64,000 nt of DNA. It comes from Struthio camelus (lineage: Eukaryota; Chordata; Aves; Struthioniformes; Struthionidae). Positions 1-13,600 of this stretch are shown piece by piece. How positions within the stretch are numbered: the first letter of the stretch is position 1; every line of letters begins with the position of its first letter. Made by a program: the position numbers and the translations under genes. The stretch covers positions 62,142,911-62,206,910 of the forward strand of contig NC_090942.1 in assembly GCF_040807025.1 (NCBI RefSeq), read 5' to 3'. Below the pieces are notes generated by a model that saw nothing but the letters and a program-made list of their open reading frames with translations, made no database searches and had not been told where the DNA came from.

Positions 1-761
1 AGTTTGGCAATGCATCCCTTCTAAATGACAAGCTAAAGCCTGAGTTTCACTTCAGGCATATGCTTTAATCCCACTGGTTTGTACTTAACATGCACGTACA
101 CCATTTGATAGACTGGAGCCTCAACTAGTAATCAAATAGTGTAAGACAACGTTGTCGCGATCACTGCAGGAAAACTCTGCCTGCCTCAGAGATGTATAGC
201 AGAAAAGGCATGTTTCTCGGAAGATGGTCCTCTGGACAAAGTACCAATCTCTCTGTATGAAATCCCACGCTTTCTTTTCAAGAGAGACCCTTCTGTACAC
301 AAGGCTCTTATTTCCTCACTGTCATGGGAAGACAGTAACCCTGCTTTATTTTGTTTTAATGCACTTTTTCAGATGTAAGATCTTTCTCTGAAGCATTGTT
401 GTTGATATAGATTTCCTTTATAGTTTCTACACTTAGTAATTGGTTTTGCCTTATATTGGTAATGCTTCCAAATAAGACAGGGGCTGCCTTTTTTTCATCT
501 GCAGTGTATCTGCAGGGTGTAGAAATAGGAGCTACATCCTCATGGGGTAAAATGTCGTAGTAATGCTGTCTTCATTGAATCTGTGCATTTATCCATCTCT
601 GATCATTTAACGTCTTATCTTTTGAAGATGCAGGTAGACTAAAATTTGTCCATATATTTTAAGTGACCACATACAATTCACACTGGACAGGATTTTTATA
701 ACTTGGATGCGCCATTTTACTGCTCAGCTGGAATACCACTTTAGCAAATACTAGCCAGGTT

Positions 762-766
<5 letters not shown>

Positions 767-796
<30 letters not shown>
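767..796. repeat. (GA)n microsatellite after a short A run
   Basis: An A7 run is followed by about 14 perfect GA dinucleotides. It is the first of three A-run plus GA arrays in the window. Confidence 0.95.
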
Positions 797-798
<2 letters not shown>

Positions 799-3700
799 AC
801 CATATGTCTGTCAAAACAGCATGTTTTTATCTAAATATACGTTTAGTACTAAAGGACGCTAACCATTTTGATTCATTGAATCTGTTGTCATATTAGGCAT
901 ATGGTAAACAAGTTCTTCAAACAATTAGCAATGTGGAAGCAGTGTGTGTTAGCTTGTTCAGAAAAGACACCCACGTATGGCAATTATATTATTTTGCATT
1001 GACTGACAAATAGCAAAAGTATATTTTTAACACTGAACTTTAATAAGAATATGATTTTTGACAGACATAAAATATTAGTAAATTTTAAGCATGAAGAGAA
1101 GGTTTTGGTATATATAATTTGAAATGTTTACAATAGCAGAACATTTGTAAACATACAAATAAAACAAACAGTATGCAATTCATGTCTGTAGATATATGAA
1201 GTTCTCATAGAAGACATCCTTTTAGTCCCTATATAAAGGTGACAATCTCCTCTCATTAGTAAAGATGAAGCAATTCACTGTTTTTCAGATATGGAGTCAA
1301 CCTGTGGACCCACAAGCAGAGGCAAAGGGAATAAGAGTAAAGAGACAGAGATGGATAGTTTGGGAGTCTCTGCATGAAACACTATCTAGTTTCATTCATT
1401 CCAGGTTTAATAACATAATAGAGGCAATGTATCAAAACTCAAGATTAACCACTCCTCTATACATCCCTGGCATTACTCCCAAAATACTAGTATTTTGTTT
1501 ACTAGTATGTGCATCTGCAACTTTGTCCAAAAATCATGACTGGGGGCTTTGAAAATGCATGAGATGATTGCTTGAAAATCATGAACTTAGCTTAAAATAA
1601 TTACTGCGGAGTTTTACTTCTTCGATGTCCAATTAGTGAGTTTCGTGAGCTTGCATTTGCTCCCTTTCCTCCATAATGATAAGGACTAGTCCTTTCTCAG
1701 CAAAAATGAAATCTCTGCCGTGTTGTAACAAGGAGGTGTCACGCGGGGAAGTGCTAATGGGGAGACTGCAGCGCTGTCGGCCCCAGCCGGTACGGCTGCC
1801 CCAGAACATCGTGACACAATAAAACTAGGCGGGTTGGCAGCACTGATCCAAACGTACCGTGGTGGAAATGAGCACAGATCCAGACTCACATCTAACAGTA
1901 AACAGCTTCCTTGAAACTAAGTCAGTATGTCTCGATTTAGTTTTCTAAGTAGCGAACATTGCTTATTTTGGCAATGACACAGTGTAAATCAAATGTAACA
2001 AGACCTTCTCTGAAGTTTTGTATGCACTAGCAGCTCATTTCAGGCAATGGCCGAAAAACCCTGACAACTTTTTTTTTTCCATAGATTTCTTTTAAAACAA
2101 TTAAATTAGTTTAAATGCTGAGGAGAGTATTTTTCATTATATTATTATTTATGCTCTCCCAGCCACAGATTTGTGTTGCCGTTCTGCTTGGGGCTTTCTT
2201 CTTTTTGCTATCTGATACAGGTTTGATCTGAGAGGGTGAAAAACTAATTAGGAACCAAGGGTGTCCCCTAAGAAAAGGTCATGTACATTATTAGGTCCTT
2301 TTGACCTTGCCTGGTGTACATGTTGTCTGTACACTTCATGATTTTCATAAAGAAAAGATGCTTGCTGGACTAGGATCTTGTCTGCACTTACGTTTATATT
2401 TAAAGATAATGATTGTATGTGACCCTTGCCCCAAGCATTCTTTTTAAAAAAGTGAAAGAAAAACAAAGATAAGCAATGTATTATCATAAATGATTTAGAA
2501 AGAGCTGGAAAACTATTTACTGATCCAGTCAACATTTATACGCCTGATTAATCTCCAGGAATTCAAGGGGCTACACACAAGTTTCTATGTTTGCAGGACA
2601 GGACCCATGTAGTCCAGCACACAGGTAATATAAAGCATCATTACGGGCATAATACTAAGATTTGGCTGAGACAAAACACAAATCCTGCAACAGAAATCAC
2701 ACAGAAGGAAGCAAAAGGACAGGGCACCTTCACTGCTACAAGGCAAATTATGGGCAACTTGACGCAAAGTGCTCACCAGCTGCACAGGGTGGAGAGATTA
2801 TAGCCAGCAAGCTGCAGGCAGCCTGGTGGGATAATTTCTCTTGCTTGTAGCTCGCTCACAGTAGCTTCTGTCTTTCTGGGAAAACTCTGGGAGCGCACTG
2901 AGAGAGGTTTGTTGGCTGGAAGAACTATTTTCCTAACAGCAGTCTGGCCCTGCTGCCATCTTCCCCAGGGGTCCTGGTCTTACTCATATCATATGACCAG
3001 CACATCTCTGATAAAATGGTCTAAGAGCCTTATGGAAGAGAGTATCAACGTGTGGTTTGCATTCTCTGCCATAATCATTCATCATTCTGCTCCCCTTGTA
3101 CACCTGAGTGGCCCCCAAGAACGAAGGCCACCAGCATGCCAGCGTGACAAGCCTACCAGAGGCAATGCCGGAGGATTTCAGTGCACACGCTGTGCAGTCT
3201 TCCCTTTCTGGCAAGCAATGGATTTACAATGGTGGTCAGCAGGAGAGGCTTTCTCCTGACAAGAGAAAAGCCACTAAATGGCCAGCACAGGAAGAAAAGT
3301 TGGAAACCTCCCATCTAGCGAAGCAGAGGGCACCCAAGCACTTTGAAAGGACACAGAGGTCAGTTAGATGGTTCCTGTTGCGCTAGATTGGAGGCGTCCA
3401 AACCTTCTGCCCAGGCAGCCATACATTTTCCTGGCATGCCAGCACTTGCTTGTGTGTGCGTGCTCATGACGCTGCGTTGGCAGCTGGCCTGGAGGAGTCA
3501 CTCCCTTTCAGGAAATAAAGAGATTGTGGCTTCAGTGGGTATTCAAGCACTGTCTAGAGTTTCCCTACTGCCCTCTGTGTCATCCTCTTTTTTTCTGCTG
3601 TTTCTCTACAAACATAAAACGATACCCTGGTGAACCACCCTGTCCTGCTCAACCTTTGCTTTGGGCGGTAAAGGCAGGCTCTGTTTCAGGTGTAAGCAAC

Positions 3701-5369
3701 CAAAAGAGCCGTCTGGGGCCCCTGTAGACACTTCAGCAGCCTCAGTTATGGACTGGGACCCTGCTGTGCTATGCTCTGCACACAGCACAAAAAGACCCCA
3801 AGGAGCAAGCAATAAGGCCAAAAAGAATATACTAATTCTAGTAAACTTTTGCAGACTTCTAGTAGTGCTTTGGATATGTTCTACTGTTTAGCTTATGGCT
3901 TTAGCATTCACCTCTTTTAGCCTAAGTAGCCAGCCAGAGATGCCAAGGGAAGGGGAATCACAGGCAGTGATCAGAGGTAAGATGACATGCACTTTTCAAT
4001 TCTGTCTTTCAAAATTAAACACCGAGTGCAGGGCCTGGCTGGTTCAGGTGACCTCATGGTAACAAAATTAGGCTTAAAGCTGGCTCAAGACACGGTAACG
4101 TTAGGTCTAATTGCCTGCAAAATGTGTATTAATGCTATATTTTAAAGATCATAAAAGAAGGGCTCTGACTCATTGTTCCCTCTAACACTGAACTCCTGAC
4201 AGTCCTATCTGTGGCTGCAATGGTATCTGCAACGTAGTATTTTGACCTTGGGTAACCTTTGCCTCGAACAAGTTAATTATTAGCATTTTGCAAAGTTTCC
4301 AAATGCCTAGCGTTGGTTTTCTTTCATTTAAATTTACAAAAATCATACCATGTGCATATTTCTTTGGCGTAATATTTGTATTGTATTATATAATTTTTTA
4401 CGTTATTTCATGTAAAGACTTTTCAGTATACCTCAGATATCCCCAAATTCCACTGGACCATCCCTTGAAATACAGGAAATGTCTGCTAGGCTAGGTTAGG
4501 GAACAGCATGCATTATAAAAGGTGCAGCGAAAAGGCAAAAAGGGCATCTGTCTTAGCACTCCAAAAATTTTAGGCAAAGAGGTGATACTAACTTGAAGTA
4601 TTTCAGTTCTTCTCCCCACCCACAAGCCACTCATCCTTGGCGTACTTCTGTACCTTGCAGAACAAACAAAAAATGCTACACCAGCTCCCCTTTCTCAGGC
4701 AGGCTCCCAGAGAGAGCTGTGCCAAGGCCACCAGAGGCCACGCACCGCAGCCCCGAGGCAGCGACGGGGGAAGCGGTGCTGCTACCTCTCGCGGGTGCTG
4801 CCACCAAAGACTGGGCCTTGCGGAACCATATTCTTACTCGGGATGTGAATGGAGGCTGCTGTTGTTTCAACAGCGTGGTTACATAAGGGAATTTAATTGT
4901 CTCTAAATTAAATGAGATTAAAGATGGCAGTTACACCCTTCAGCTTCAAAGGGGTTTTAATTCAATCCATCCCATTATCAAGTCTATCTGTACACATCCA
5001 TTCTGGCATATTACTAATGTGTTTAATGGAACCAAACAAAGCCATGTGTTTTACATTAAAACAAAAAGCATGAGATCTTGGTTGCACGGCAATTAATAAT
5101 TTCAGTGGAATTTTATTTCACCTTGGTATTATCTTTGGGTCATACGTAAAACCACAAGATACCATTCCTTCTCTATGTGTCCGAGAGCTCTCCTGTACCT
5201 TAGATGCCCTATTAGTAATCGAACCAGTAATTTTTCTGATACTACTAATAATTGCTTTGGGATGCTCCCGGTAGCAAGAGTAGTGAGATTCTTTTTCAAA
5301 TCCCTCACTTGTAAAAAAATTAATTCTAAGTGATTTATTACTAGTATCATTTAATATACCCCCTATATT

Positions 5370-5432
5370 TATTTAGGATAGCTGCACTATTTAGGATATT
5401 TAGGATAAATTGTTACATTTAGGAAAAATTAT
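5370..5432. repeat. Short imperfect tandem repeat of TATTTAGGATA
   Basis: The motif ATTTAGGATA occurs three times, with a further diverged copy (ACATTTAGGAAA), within about 60 bases. It looks like local slippage and has no coding content. Confidence 0.6.
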
Positions 5433-8400
5433 TACATTTCTAAAACTCATCCATAGTCCAAAGATTTCTTTGCTATTGAGCACAAAGAAGAATAAGAATA
5501 TTAGGCACTCTGTGTTAAATGCATAAATAGACTCAGCTGACTTTGCAAACATGTGACTAGCACATTACTGCTCAGTAATTTCTCATAAAGTTAAGTATAA
5601 GTTATGAAGCCAAAAAGGAAGTATAATGCAATATGTTCTTTAAAGTTACAAAGGAAAATATGAAAAAGAAAACACAATGCAATATGACTTACCCTGTAAC
5701 TAGTCTAACCGGAAAAAAATAATTATAGCCAACTCTCCATTAATTCTGGGTGGATTATCAAATTTGGAAATAAATTATGCTAAGGATGCAGAACAGCTGC
5801 CTTGTTTCCAAACAGGCCAATTAAAGCTGACAGGACTGATTGATTAACTCCTGCACAGCAGCTCCATGCAGACTGAGTGTAACCGCTTCCAGTTCTGAGC
5901 TGGCACCAGGCAGTTAGGTGGCAATGCGCTTGGGCTAGCAAGCCCTCCCAGAAGAAACAAATCTGGAAATATGGTACTAAGGTGCTCGAGTCCTGCTAGA
6001 AAGCACGGTCACAAACTGTCATTTTATGCCATAGCCCTTTCCATCACATAAGCAAAGGCAGTCTGGGGAGGAACGTACATGACTGGCTTCTTACCGTGGG
6101 ATGTTCCTGGCCAACCTCAAACAGGAACAAGACTGTCTCAAGTAGAACCCAAAATTCAAGTTTTAAGATATGCCGATTTCTGCAAAACTGCAGTAGTACT
6201 GTCAGGTTTTACATCACTGCGCCAAGAGATTCAAATAGCAGACAAACCTGAGCTTACAAATCAATCCAAAGTTATTTCTTCTTTCCTTTAAAAATGTTAA
6301 TTCTTTCAACTATGAGATTTTTGGACTACATTCAGGTAGAATGGAAAGAAGCACCATTTCTTCTCAGAAACAGTACAACAAGTAGTTCACATAATGAATT
6401 TCTTCAGCCTCAACACTCTAAATTATTTATTGATTTTACAGGATGTTATTAAGCCTTATTAGTCTTATAAGGAGCAGGTACCAATTTCATTTTGGCCATT
6501 CCAAGGATTTTACCTTAAGTTTGCACACTGTAAGAGGCCTTTATCTTAACATAATCAAGCCATCTGTATAATACAGAATACACATACAAGACCTGAGCTA
6601 CTCACTGGAAATGGTCTACAGCTCCGTTCATACTGCCACAACTGGTTTCTTGAAGCAGAAAGTACATTCAGGTGATTGATTCTAGGTACTGTATCAGCTG
6701 TTTTTCCTATTCTCTTTTCTGGGTGTACAATGTTCCCATTAAATTTGACTTTGAGCACAAGCTGAAAGAGCGCTTTTCACCAGCAACACTTTTGCAGTAA
6801 CTGAGGAGTAGCATACGCAGCTGGATTTAGCAGACAGGAACTACAGCAGAGGTGGTTCCCTGCTAGCACTGCCCAGCGCAGCGAGCAGCTTCTGAACCAC
6901 ACGACAAGATAAACGCCATGCAGTTCGTCTTCCAGAGTGGGGATAAAATACTATGCAGTGGAAAGCTACTGATATAGTTCTGCAGAAGTTAGCTTGGGCA
7001 CCAGATGCAATTTAGGTACTCGAGCGTGTCCCAGACGCACGCAGCCTGGAGCTGGACTGGCCAGGCTGCTTCCCATGTCCTTGCTAGGTCCAGCAGCCCA
7101 ACCCTGCAGTACCGGTGCAGTGCAGGGAAACCCACTTTATGATCCAGGGTGAAACCCAGAGACATATCCCGCTGTTTTAAAGGTTTAGGCACCACCTATT
7201 CTTCTGCCTGTACACAAAGGTAGCTAATTTTTCTGTAATAGCACTATGCTGTGAGATTAATTGTTGAAATGTTTGGTGGTAGTACTACAGATTATTTGAA
7301 TCGTTTTAAAGACAAGACATTATTTAGAGTTGTCAGAACACGAGCACAGTTCTTGAGACCTAACAAAACTAGGTAACTGGGGAATTAATTTAAATTATCA
7401 GTAATGCGAGGAAAGGGTAATATGTCATAAGGGTAATTATGTCATAACTATTTTTTTTAATACAAAAACACCTGGACAGTATTGGGGCAATTTAATAACA
7501 GTCTTCTGATCATTACACATAAACAATCAACAAAGTTTAAAGTTGTATAAAGAATGATGTAAAAAAGAATGAGACATACTAAAATAGTTAACTTTCCAGT
7601 AATTATTGAAGTGCTTTTTGTTCCACTTAAATAAAACCAGTACAGCCTGTCCTAGAAATAAGTTATCCTCAGTTCTGGAAAAATGATACAGGCTTCTGTA
7701 GTTGAAGCTCGTACTAAACAAAGCCATCAAGAACAATGAAGTAAGACTTTAAATGTTATAGTTCTTGGGAGGAAAGATGATGTGAAAAAACCTACCAAAT
7801 ATGCAGATGTTTCCTTGGTCAAGCAAATACCTCAACCCAATGGGGAAGAGCTGTTGCTGATCTATTTCAAGACCCGGGCGGGGGGGGGAGGAGAAAAGGG
7901 CAGATTTATAACAGAAATACTTGGGAAATATTCAAAAATGTCCTGAAGCGACTTTTAAGAATTATAGAACATCTGATAAAGCATGAACTTCTATTACAGT
8001 GAATTTCAAACGAGGTTTTAAAAAAATCTTTGAAGAGATTAAAAAAAAGACAGACTTTATCATAGACTGACCAAATTGACTCAGAAGAGGTCATGGATTC
8101 TTAAGGCTAACGCCCAGCTAATGCCTTACTTACAATTCGATGTGCAAATTTTTTCTGACCTCTTTCCACCTTTCTAAAATTCTCTGAACTAACCTTATTC
8201 TTATGAAGTCATATCTAGTTTGGTCTTCTCGTCATGCAACCGAGTATTGTCTGTAATACTTGATATCTGTGGTATTAGCTAGTGATTTTCATTACTGCTC
8301 CATCTCTTGGGGCAGGCAGGAAGAGCGGACTGAATGTGAGAACTCTGCTTTTATTCAAGGGACTGGAACAGGGAGTCCAGCTGCAGGGCTAGCGGAGCGG

Positions 8401-9049
8401 AGTCCTACCAAGGCAGGCTTGGCACATTGGGTTAAAAGGGCATACCACAAGCTTCAGAAGCAATACTAATCAATGTCAGACCCACAGAAAGGATCTTGGC
8501 CAAAGCCACAGGGTTTGATGACTCTTTCTCATACGTAATCAAAAGCAAACAACCAGCCAGCTGATTTGCAAAACTTTCCTAAAGCCATCTGCTCATGTAC
8601 AGCCTTTTAATCAGCAAGAAAATCTGTTATCAGCAGTCACCTTTCTTGCCAAATAAAATGTTCACAACTGTTGGGAGAGTGACAGAAGTGGAAAAATCAA
8701 CAGGGATTCAGATACAAAGGCTGCCCACTTACCATAACGGGGAAAAAGGCCAATGCCGATGTTTGGGAGTTTTTTGCAACCCAGGCTGCATGAATTTTTT
8801 GAGTAATTTTTCAGCAACATGAATCATCTGAAGACTTGTGGTATTTTTCCTAGGACGATAGTATCTTACCACTTTACAGCCAACACGTCTGTTTGCGCTT
8901 TCTGTTTAATCGGCAGGATTTTTCCTGAACTTTTCAGGATTGGTTTTTGGTTTTTTGCTTGTTTTGTTTTGTTTGTTTTTTGTTTAAAAGGGGCTCCATT
9001 TTCTCTCGAGTCACACTGGAGCAATGACAGCTGCAGCCGACAAGCAGGC

Positions 9050-10600
9050 CAACAACTGAAGATCCATACATCTGGACTTCTGCAGAAACTGAGGCCCCCG
9101 AAAGCCGCGGCCACCTCCCTAAAAGGGGGAGCGTTGACGAAAGCGCCGCGCCAGCTTTCGGGCCACCTTAACCTTGGCCCCCTGAGCGTCTGAACGAACC
9201 TCCAAACGCTGAGGCCACCCAGGGCCATTAAGATAGTAAGAGAAGTAATTAAAGGGAGAAAAAAAAAAAAAACACGCCTTTGCTTGTAAATGAATAGTAA
9301 CATAAAACACCCCCCTCAGCGCAGGGAAGGGGGTTCGACTGGGCCTCAAGTGTCCGGAGCGCACTGGTTGCTGCGCTACCTGCGGCCCCGCAGCAGTTAA
9401 TGGCGGCAGGAAGCCACAGCGCTGCCCCCCTCCCCGCCGCCTCCTCCGTGACTCGTTTCCTCCCGCCGACGGGAACTGGGAGGAGTGAGCGGCCCTGCGC
9501 TGCCGCCCCGGCTCCGCCCGCGCAGGCAGCCAGCCAGCCGCGCCGCCTGCCCCCGCCGCCGGGGCGTGCCAGCGGGCGCCTCCCGCCCCAGCTCCCTGCG
9601 CCCCGCCGCAGCGACAACATGCCCGCCGTCGACAAGCTCCTCCTGGAAGAAGCTTTACAGGACAGCCCGCAGGTTAGCGGGCCGGGCCGGGCCGCGGTGC
9701 CCGCCGCCGCCGTGTGACGCACCTGAGCCGGCGGTTGCCCGGCCTGGGGCGGGGGGGAGAGGGGGAGCTGGCGCCGCCGGGGAGCAGCCGCCGGGCGGCG
9801 GGGAGAGGCGATGCTCGGCGTCCCCTTGGGCTGCGGGGTGGTTTTGGCTTCGCTGCTAGTCCCCTTTCGGGCAGGGGAAAATAGGTCCCAGCTGCTTCGA
9901 AGGGGGCCCGTGGAGGGACCTGCACCGCCGTGCAGGTGACGGGGAGGGAAGGCGCCCTTGTGCCTCACCTCAGTCAGACTGACCTCTCCTTCGGCTTTTT
10001 CCTCGCGCTTTCCTCACCGTGGGGCGCACGGCCTGAAGGGTCGCCCCGAAGAGGCGAAGCGGGCTCGGTGGGGGTAGGGGCGCCCGGCTCGGCGTCGTGC
10101 CTTGGCCGGCGAGGCAATGGGAGGCCGGAGCCGCTTGGCCCCCAAAGGAGGTTCGGCCCCATCGCGCCACAAGCGCGCCCGTTCCCCTGCAGCGGTGGCA
10201 AGGGGTCCCGAGGGCTGTGGTTCGCACCGAGAGGCTTCCCTCGCGGAGAGGTGAAGGTGGGGGACGTTCCCACCGCCGCAGCCCCCCGCGCCCTGGTGCC
10301 GCTCGGCTGCAGGAGCGAGGCCGAGCGCTGCGGAGACCCCGCAGAGGAGGACGGTGGCAGGGCAGGGAGGTGCGAGGCCCGGAGCGCTGAGAAAGGAGGA
10401 GGCAAGAGGGGAAGTTTGGGTGGAAGAGAGTAGGGGAAGGGGAGAGAGGAAGAACTTGGCCGAGGGGTCCGAGGGGCAACTCAAGGACGAAGCGTGGCGC
10501 AGACAAGATTCAAAAGCGAGTGGTAAACCAGGGAAGGGCAGAAAGGAAGCGCAGGGTGGATCCGCATGGGGCCTGCTCCCTTGTGTCCCTATGCCGTAAC
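9050..10600 (+). promoter_or_regulatory. APPL2: CpG island promoter of APPL2
   Basis: CpG dinucleotides are frequent across this block and sparse on both sides. It covers the start codon, about 500 bases upstream and about 900 bases of intron 1. GC-box-like CCGCCC motifs occur just upstream of the ATG (about 9510 and 9585), and I see no TATA box in a sensible place. Transcription probably starts at dispersed sites between about 9400 and 9600. Several long open frames on both strands here arise only from the scarcity of stop codons in GC-rich DNA. The island edges are estimated by eye. Confidence 0.85.
9619..9672 (+). CDS. APPL2: APPL2 exon 1 (coding part)
   Basis: Residues 1-18, the amphipathic N-terminal helix of the BAR domain. 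Donor CAG|GTTAGC, phase 0. The 5' UTR lies within the CpG island immediately upstream. Confidence 0.97.
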
Positions 10601-13600
10601 CCTTAACTCATCTGCTGATGGACCAGGGGTGGATAGGTAAGCTGTGGAGTAGGTTGCTGAGAGATGTTAGTTTCGGAGTCTCCATCAAGAGACATATTAA
10701 AGGAAAAATCAGACGCACACAACTGCCAGCAATTAATTAGTCTTGAGGCTGCTCTTGATCACCTCTTCTCGTTCTGGTTTTCTGTGATGCTGTGAAATCC
10801 CATTCCAGTAGGAGTGATTGGTGTCATGTCTTTGATATGGCACTTGTGCAATCTCCATCCTTGGGAGATTTTTAAAACGTGACTGGAGAAGGTCTTGAGT
10901 AACCTGATCTAATGTCAGAGTTGGCCCTGCTGCACGGAGGGGCTTGGACCAGATGACCCCCAGTGTTTCTTTCCAACCTGAATTGTTCCGTGTTCCGCAC
11001 ATTTACCAAAATGTACTACATTTATTATGTACAGTTATTAGCATGTTTAGCATTAACCTGCCCAGTGCATTCTAGAGCTGAAGAACTTGACACGCAGGAC
11101 AAGTGAACTCATTTTCCTGTTCAGTCAACACTTACTGCAATGATTAAAAATTTAACGCTGACTGAAAGCAATTGGACAAAGCACTGAATTGCATTTTGGA
11201 GGTCTTCCTCTTTCTTCTGACCTGAAATGTAGGCTGTTAACCTCTCCTTTGCGATAACTGAAAATACTGGGCTATGCGTAAACCTCGGTATTTGAGGGAC
11301 GTTTTGATTTGATTTGGCCATCGCCTTTTGTTTAAGTCCTGCAACTTCAGAAGAGAAGGGCATTATTTAGTGTTATTTAATGACCCAGTGTTGCTAAAAT
11401 CTGTTTTTTTCATGCAAGGAAATGTTTTTTGCCCGTCTTTCATATTTTTATCACTTGTTTTTTGGAGAGAGCTTTAGATTTATGGCCTCCGTGAGCAGGG
11501 TACTGCAAAATAAAAGCAAAAAGACAGTCTCTGTCCTACAGAGCTTACAGTTTAGTACCATATGTGATCATTTACTTCTGTGCAAGGTGACCTGATTCCC
11601 TTCTGCCTTTTGCAGTCACTTACAGCAATGCAGAGGGTTGGTAAATTGAGGATATAACCTCATTTTGCATACGCTATATAAAATACATAAATTATGTGTG
11701 AGGCGGATGAGAATTCGGCTGAAGTTATTTCTTTATCAGTTTTCTGAAGCTCGCTTTCTCTCTCGCCGATGGCCTAGTACTTTTGTCTTGATCTGTCTCC
11801 AAGCACTGACCAAAAGAGTCTATAAGGCATGCAATTTTGAGGTGTTTGGTCACAAAATAGAGAAATTTGTGCAACCAGCCATGCTAAAATCAGGGGAAAT
11901 GCTTACATGAAAGCAGAAATTTTTTCCTGTTTTTCCAGAAGCTGAGATGATGGTGCTATTAGTGAGGCCTCCAAAAATGTTAGACTCATGTTTGGATTAC
12001 TGGTTCATTTCAGCAGCGTTATCTGCTATTCCAGAATTTGTCAAAACAGCAGTAACAACAAAAATATACATGTGCTGGCATTTTGTTGCAGTGATTCAAA
12101 ATAGTGTTCTTAAATATAAAAGTTTCCAAGCATAACTTCCAAACTGCTTGAATCATTTATTGTTTTTATTATTTTTGAACAAAGTGCTAATAACTGAGGC
12201 CAAGACTTTCAGAAATGATTTCCCAGAGCTGTTCTACCTCAGTCCATGGTTAGGCATCTGAAAAACTGAACCTGCAAAAATTCAGTAGGATTCTGGCGTC
12301 TGGCTGACGTTTGTACGTTTGAAAACCTTTTTCAGGATGCAGAAACATGCAATGTGTAGCCTAATTCAGGCAACAACTTTTAGTTCTATTGTATTTTATT
12401 TTTTAATCTTGGCTTGAGATTGGTCTTGATTAACGTTACATGTAAAGTTTTGTCATTTTTATCCTACTTAGACTTATTTTTTTTAACCATCCTTATATCC
12501 TATAGAGTTCATCTGCTGTTGTAACACATTACAGGGATGATACGCGCTGTATAGATAGGAGTTGGACTGTTGGTGTTAGTTTTGCTAATTTTAATTGCTA
12601 TGTCATGGAAGGTAAGAACATTTAAAACTAGATATTTTTGAAAGCCAGTAAGTTTTCCATTGCTGAAATAATAGTTTAGTACTGGAAACTCTCAAAATCA
12701 TGCCACTGTCCCTCTAAGGAAGTTCTGCAGAAAGGTGTTTTAGAAGGTTGGGGTCTTGGTATCCATTTCATTGATTGTGCCTTCTCTCCATTGTTTGTTT
12801 TTTATTTGAAAATAATAAAGAGAACATAAAGTACTTTGTGTATCTCTTTGTATGCTCAGATCTCAAACTAATTTCTTAAATGCATTGACTGCCACAGTGT
12901 CTCTAAGGTAGAAATGTTGCACTAACTTTGCACATCAGCAGACTGCAACGTTGAGAGCTCAGGTGACTTACCCAAAGCGTGGAAGTGCTGCCGTGCAATG
13001 TCTAGAGCAGAACGGAGTTGGGTTAGTCTAACTCCTAAGTCACCTACTTGGAACCACTGAGCAACAGCGCTTTATAGCTTAGACGCGCTTCTCCGCAGAG
13101 GTGGAATGATGGTTTGTCTTTAGGCCAGGGTTCTTAAAAGGATGCCGATTTTTGAGTTGTTTTTCAGGACAAATGTAAAATGTCTGCAGAGAGCTTTGCA
13201 AAGAAGAATAAATGCCTTGGGGAAGGCATTTAAGAGGGCGTTAATCCCCTCTTAAATAGTGGGGAAACTTAAAACTTCCATAAGACTCTAAAATAAATTT
13301 CCCAGGTTAGGACCTGGCTCCTTCAGGCACGTTAGAGATTCCTGTTATAGGAGGACGGATAAAGCACTGGCTCTGTTACAGGGCTGACATGATTATTAAA
13401 GCACTGGTGTTTATGGATGCCCCTCAGGTAAGCAGATGAAACTAATGTGATATAAATTAGTGGTACAGATGGAAAGACATTGCCAGTTAGCATCAAACAG
13501 ATTGGATTTACCAGAGTTAAGACCAAGGATGGATCATGACTTTGTTAAAGGGACACTGTCAAAAATTTAGTGAGAGCCCTCCCTCTTTCAATATTGTCTT

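Larger units (their letters stand above)
1..9050. other. Gene-free upstream intergenic DNA
   Basis: I find no exon-like reading frame with matching splice sites and no recognisable RNA gene. The DNA is AT-rich, with a GA microsatellite at 767-796, a short tandem array near 5370-5432, and small CpG-richer patches near 1736-1815 and 4690-4830 that carry no recognisable coding content. In human, the next gene beyond the APPL2 promoter (C12orf75) lies far away, so an empty flank of this size is expected. Confidence 0.6.

Noticed and set aside
1..9050. First exon of C12orf75 head to head with APPL2
   Set aside because: No minus-strand frame resembling its short N-terminal coding sequence was found near the island, and in human that gene starts far from APPL2.
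9249..10506. Several long minus- and plus-strand open frames over the CpG island (up to 239 codons)
   Set aside because: GC-rich DNA lacks stop codons; the products are low-complexity P/R/A/G sequences with no family resemblance and overlap the promoter and exon 1 of APPL2.
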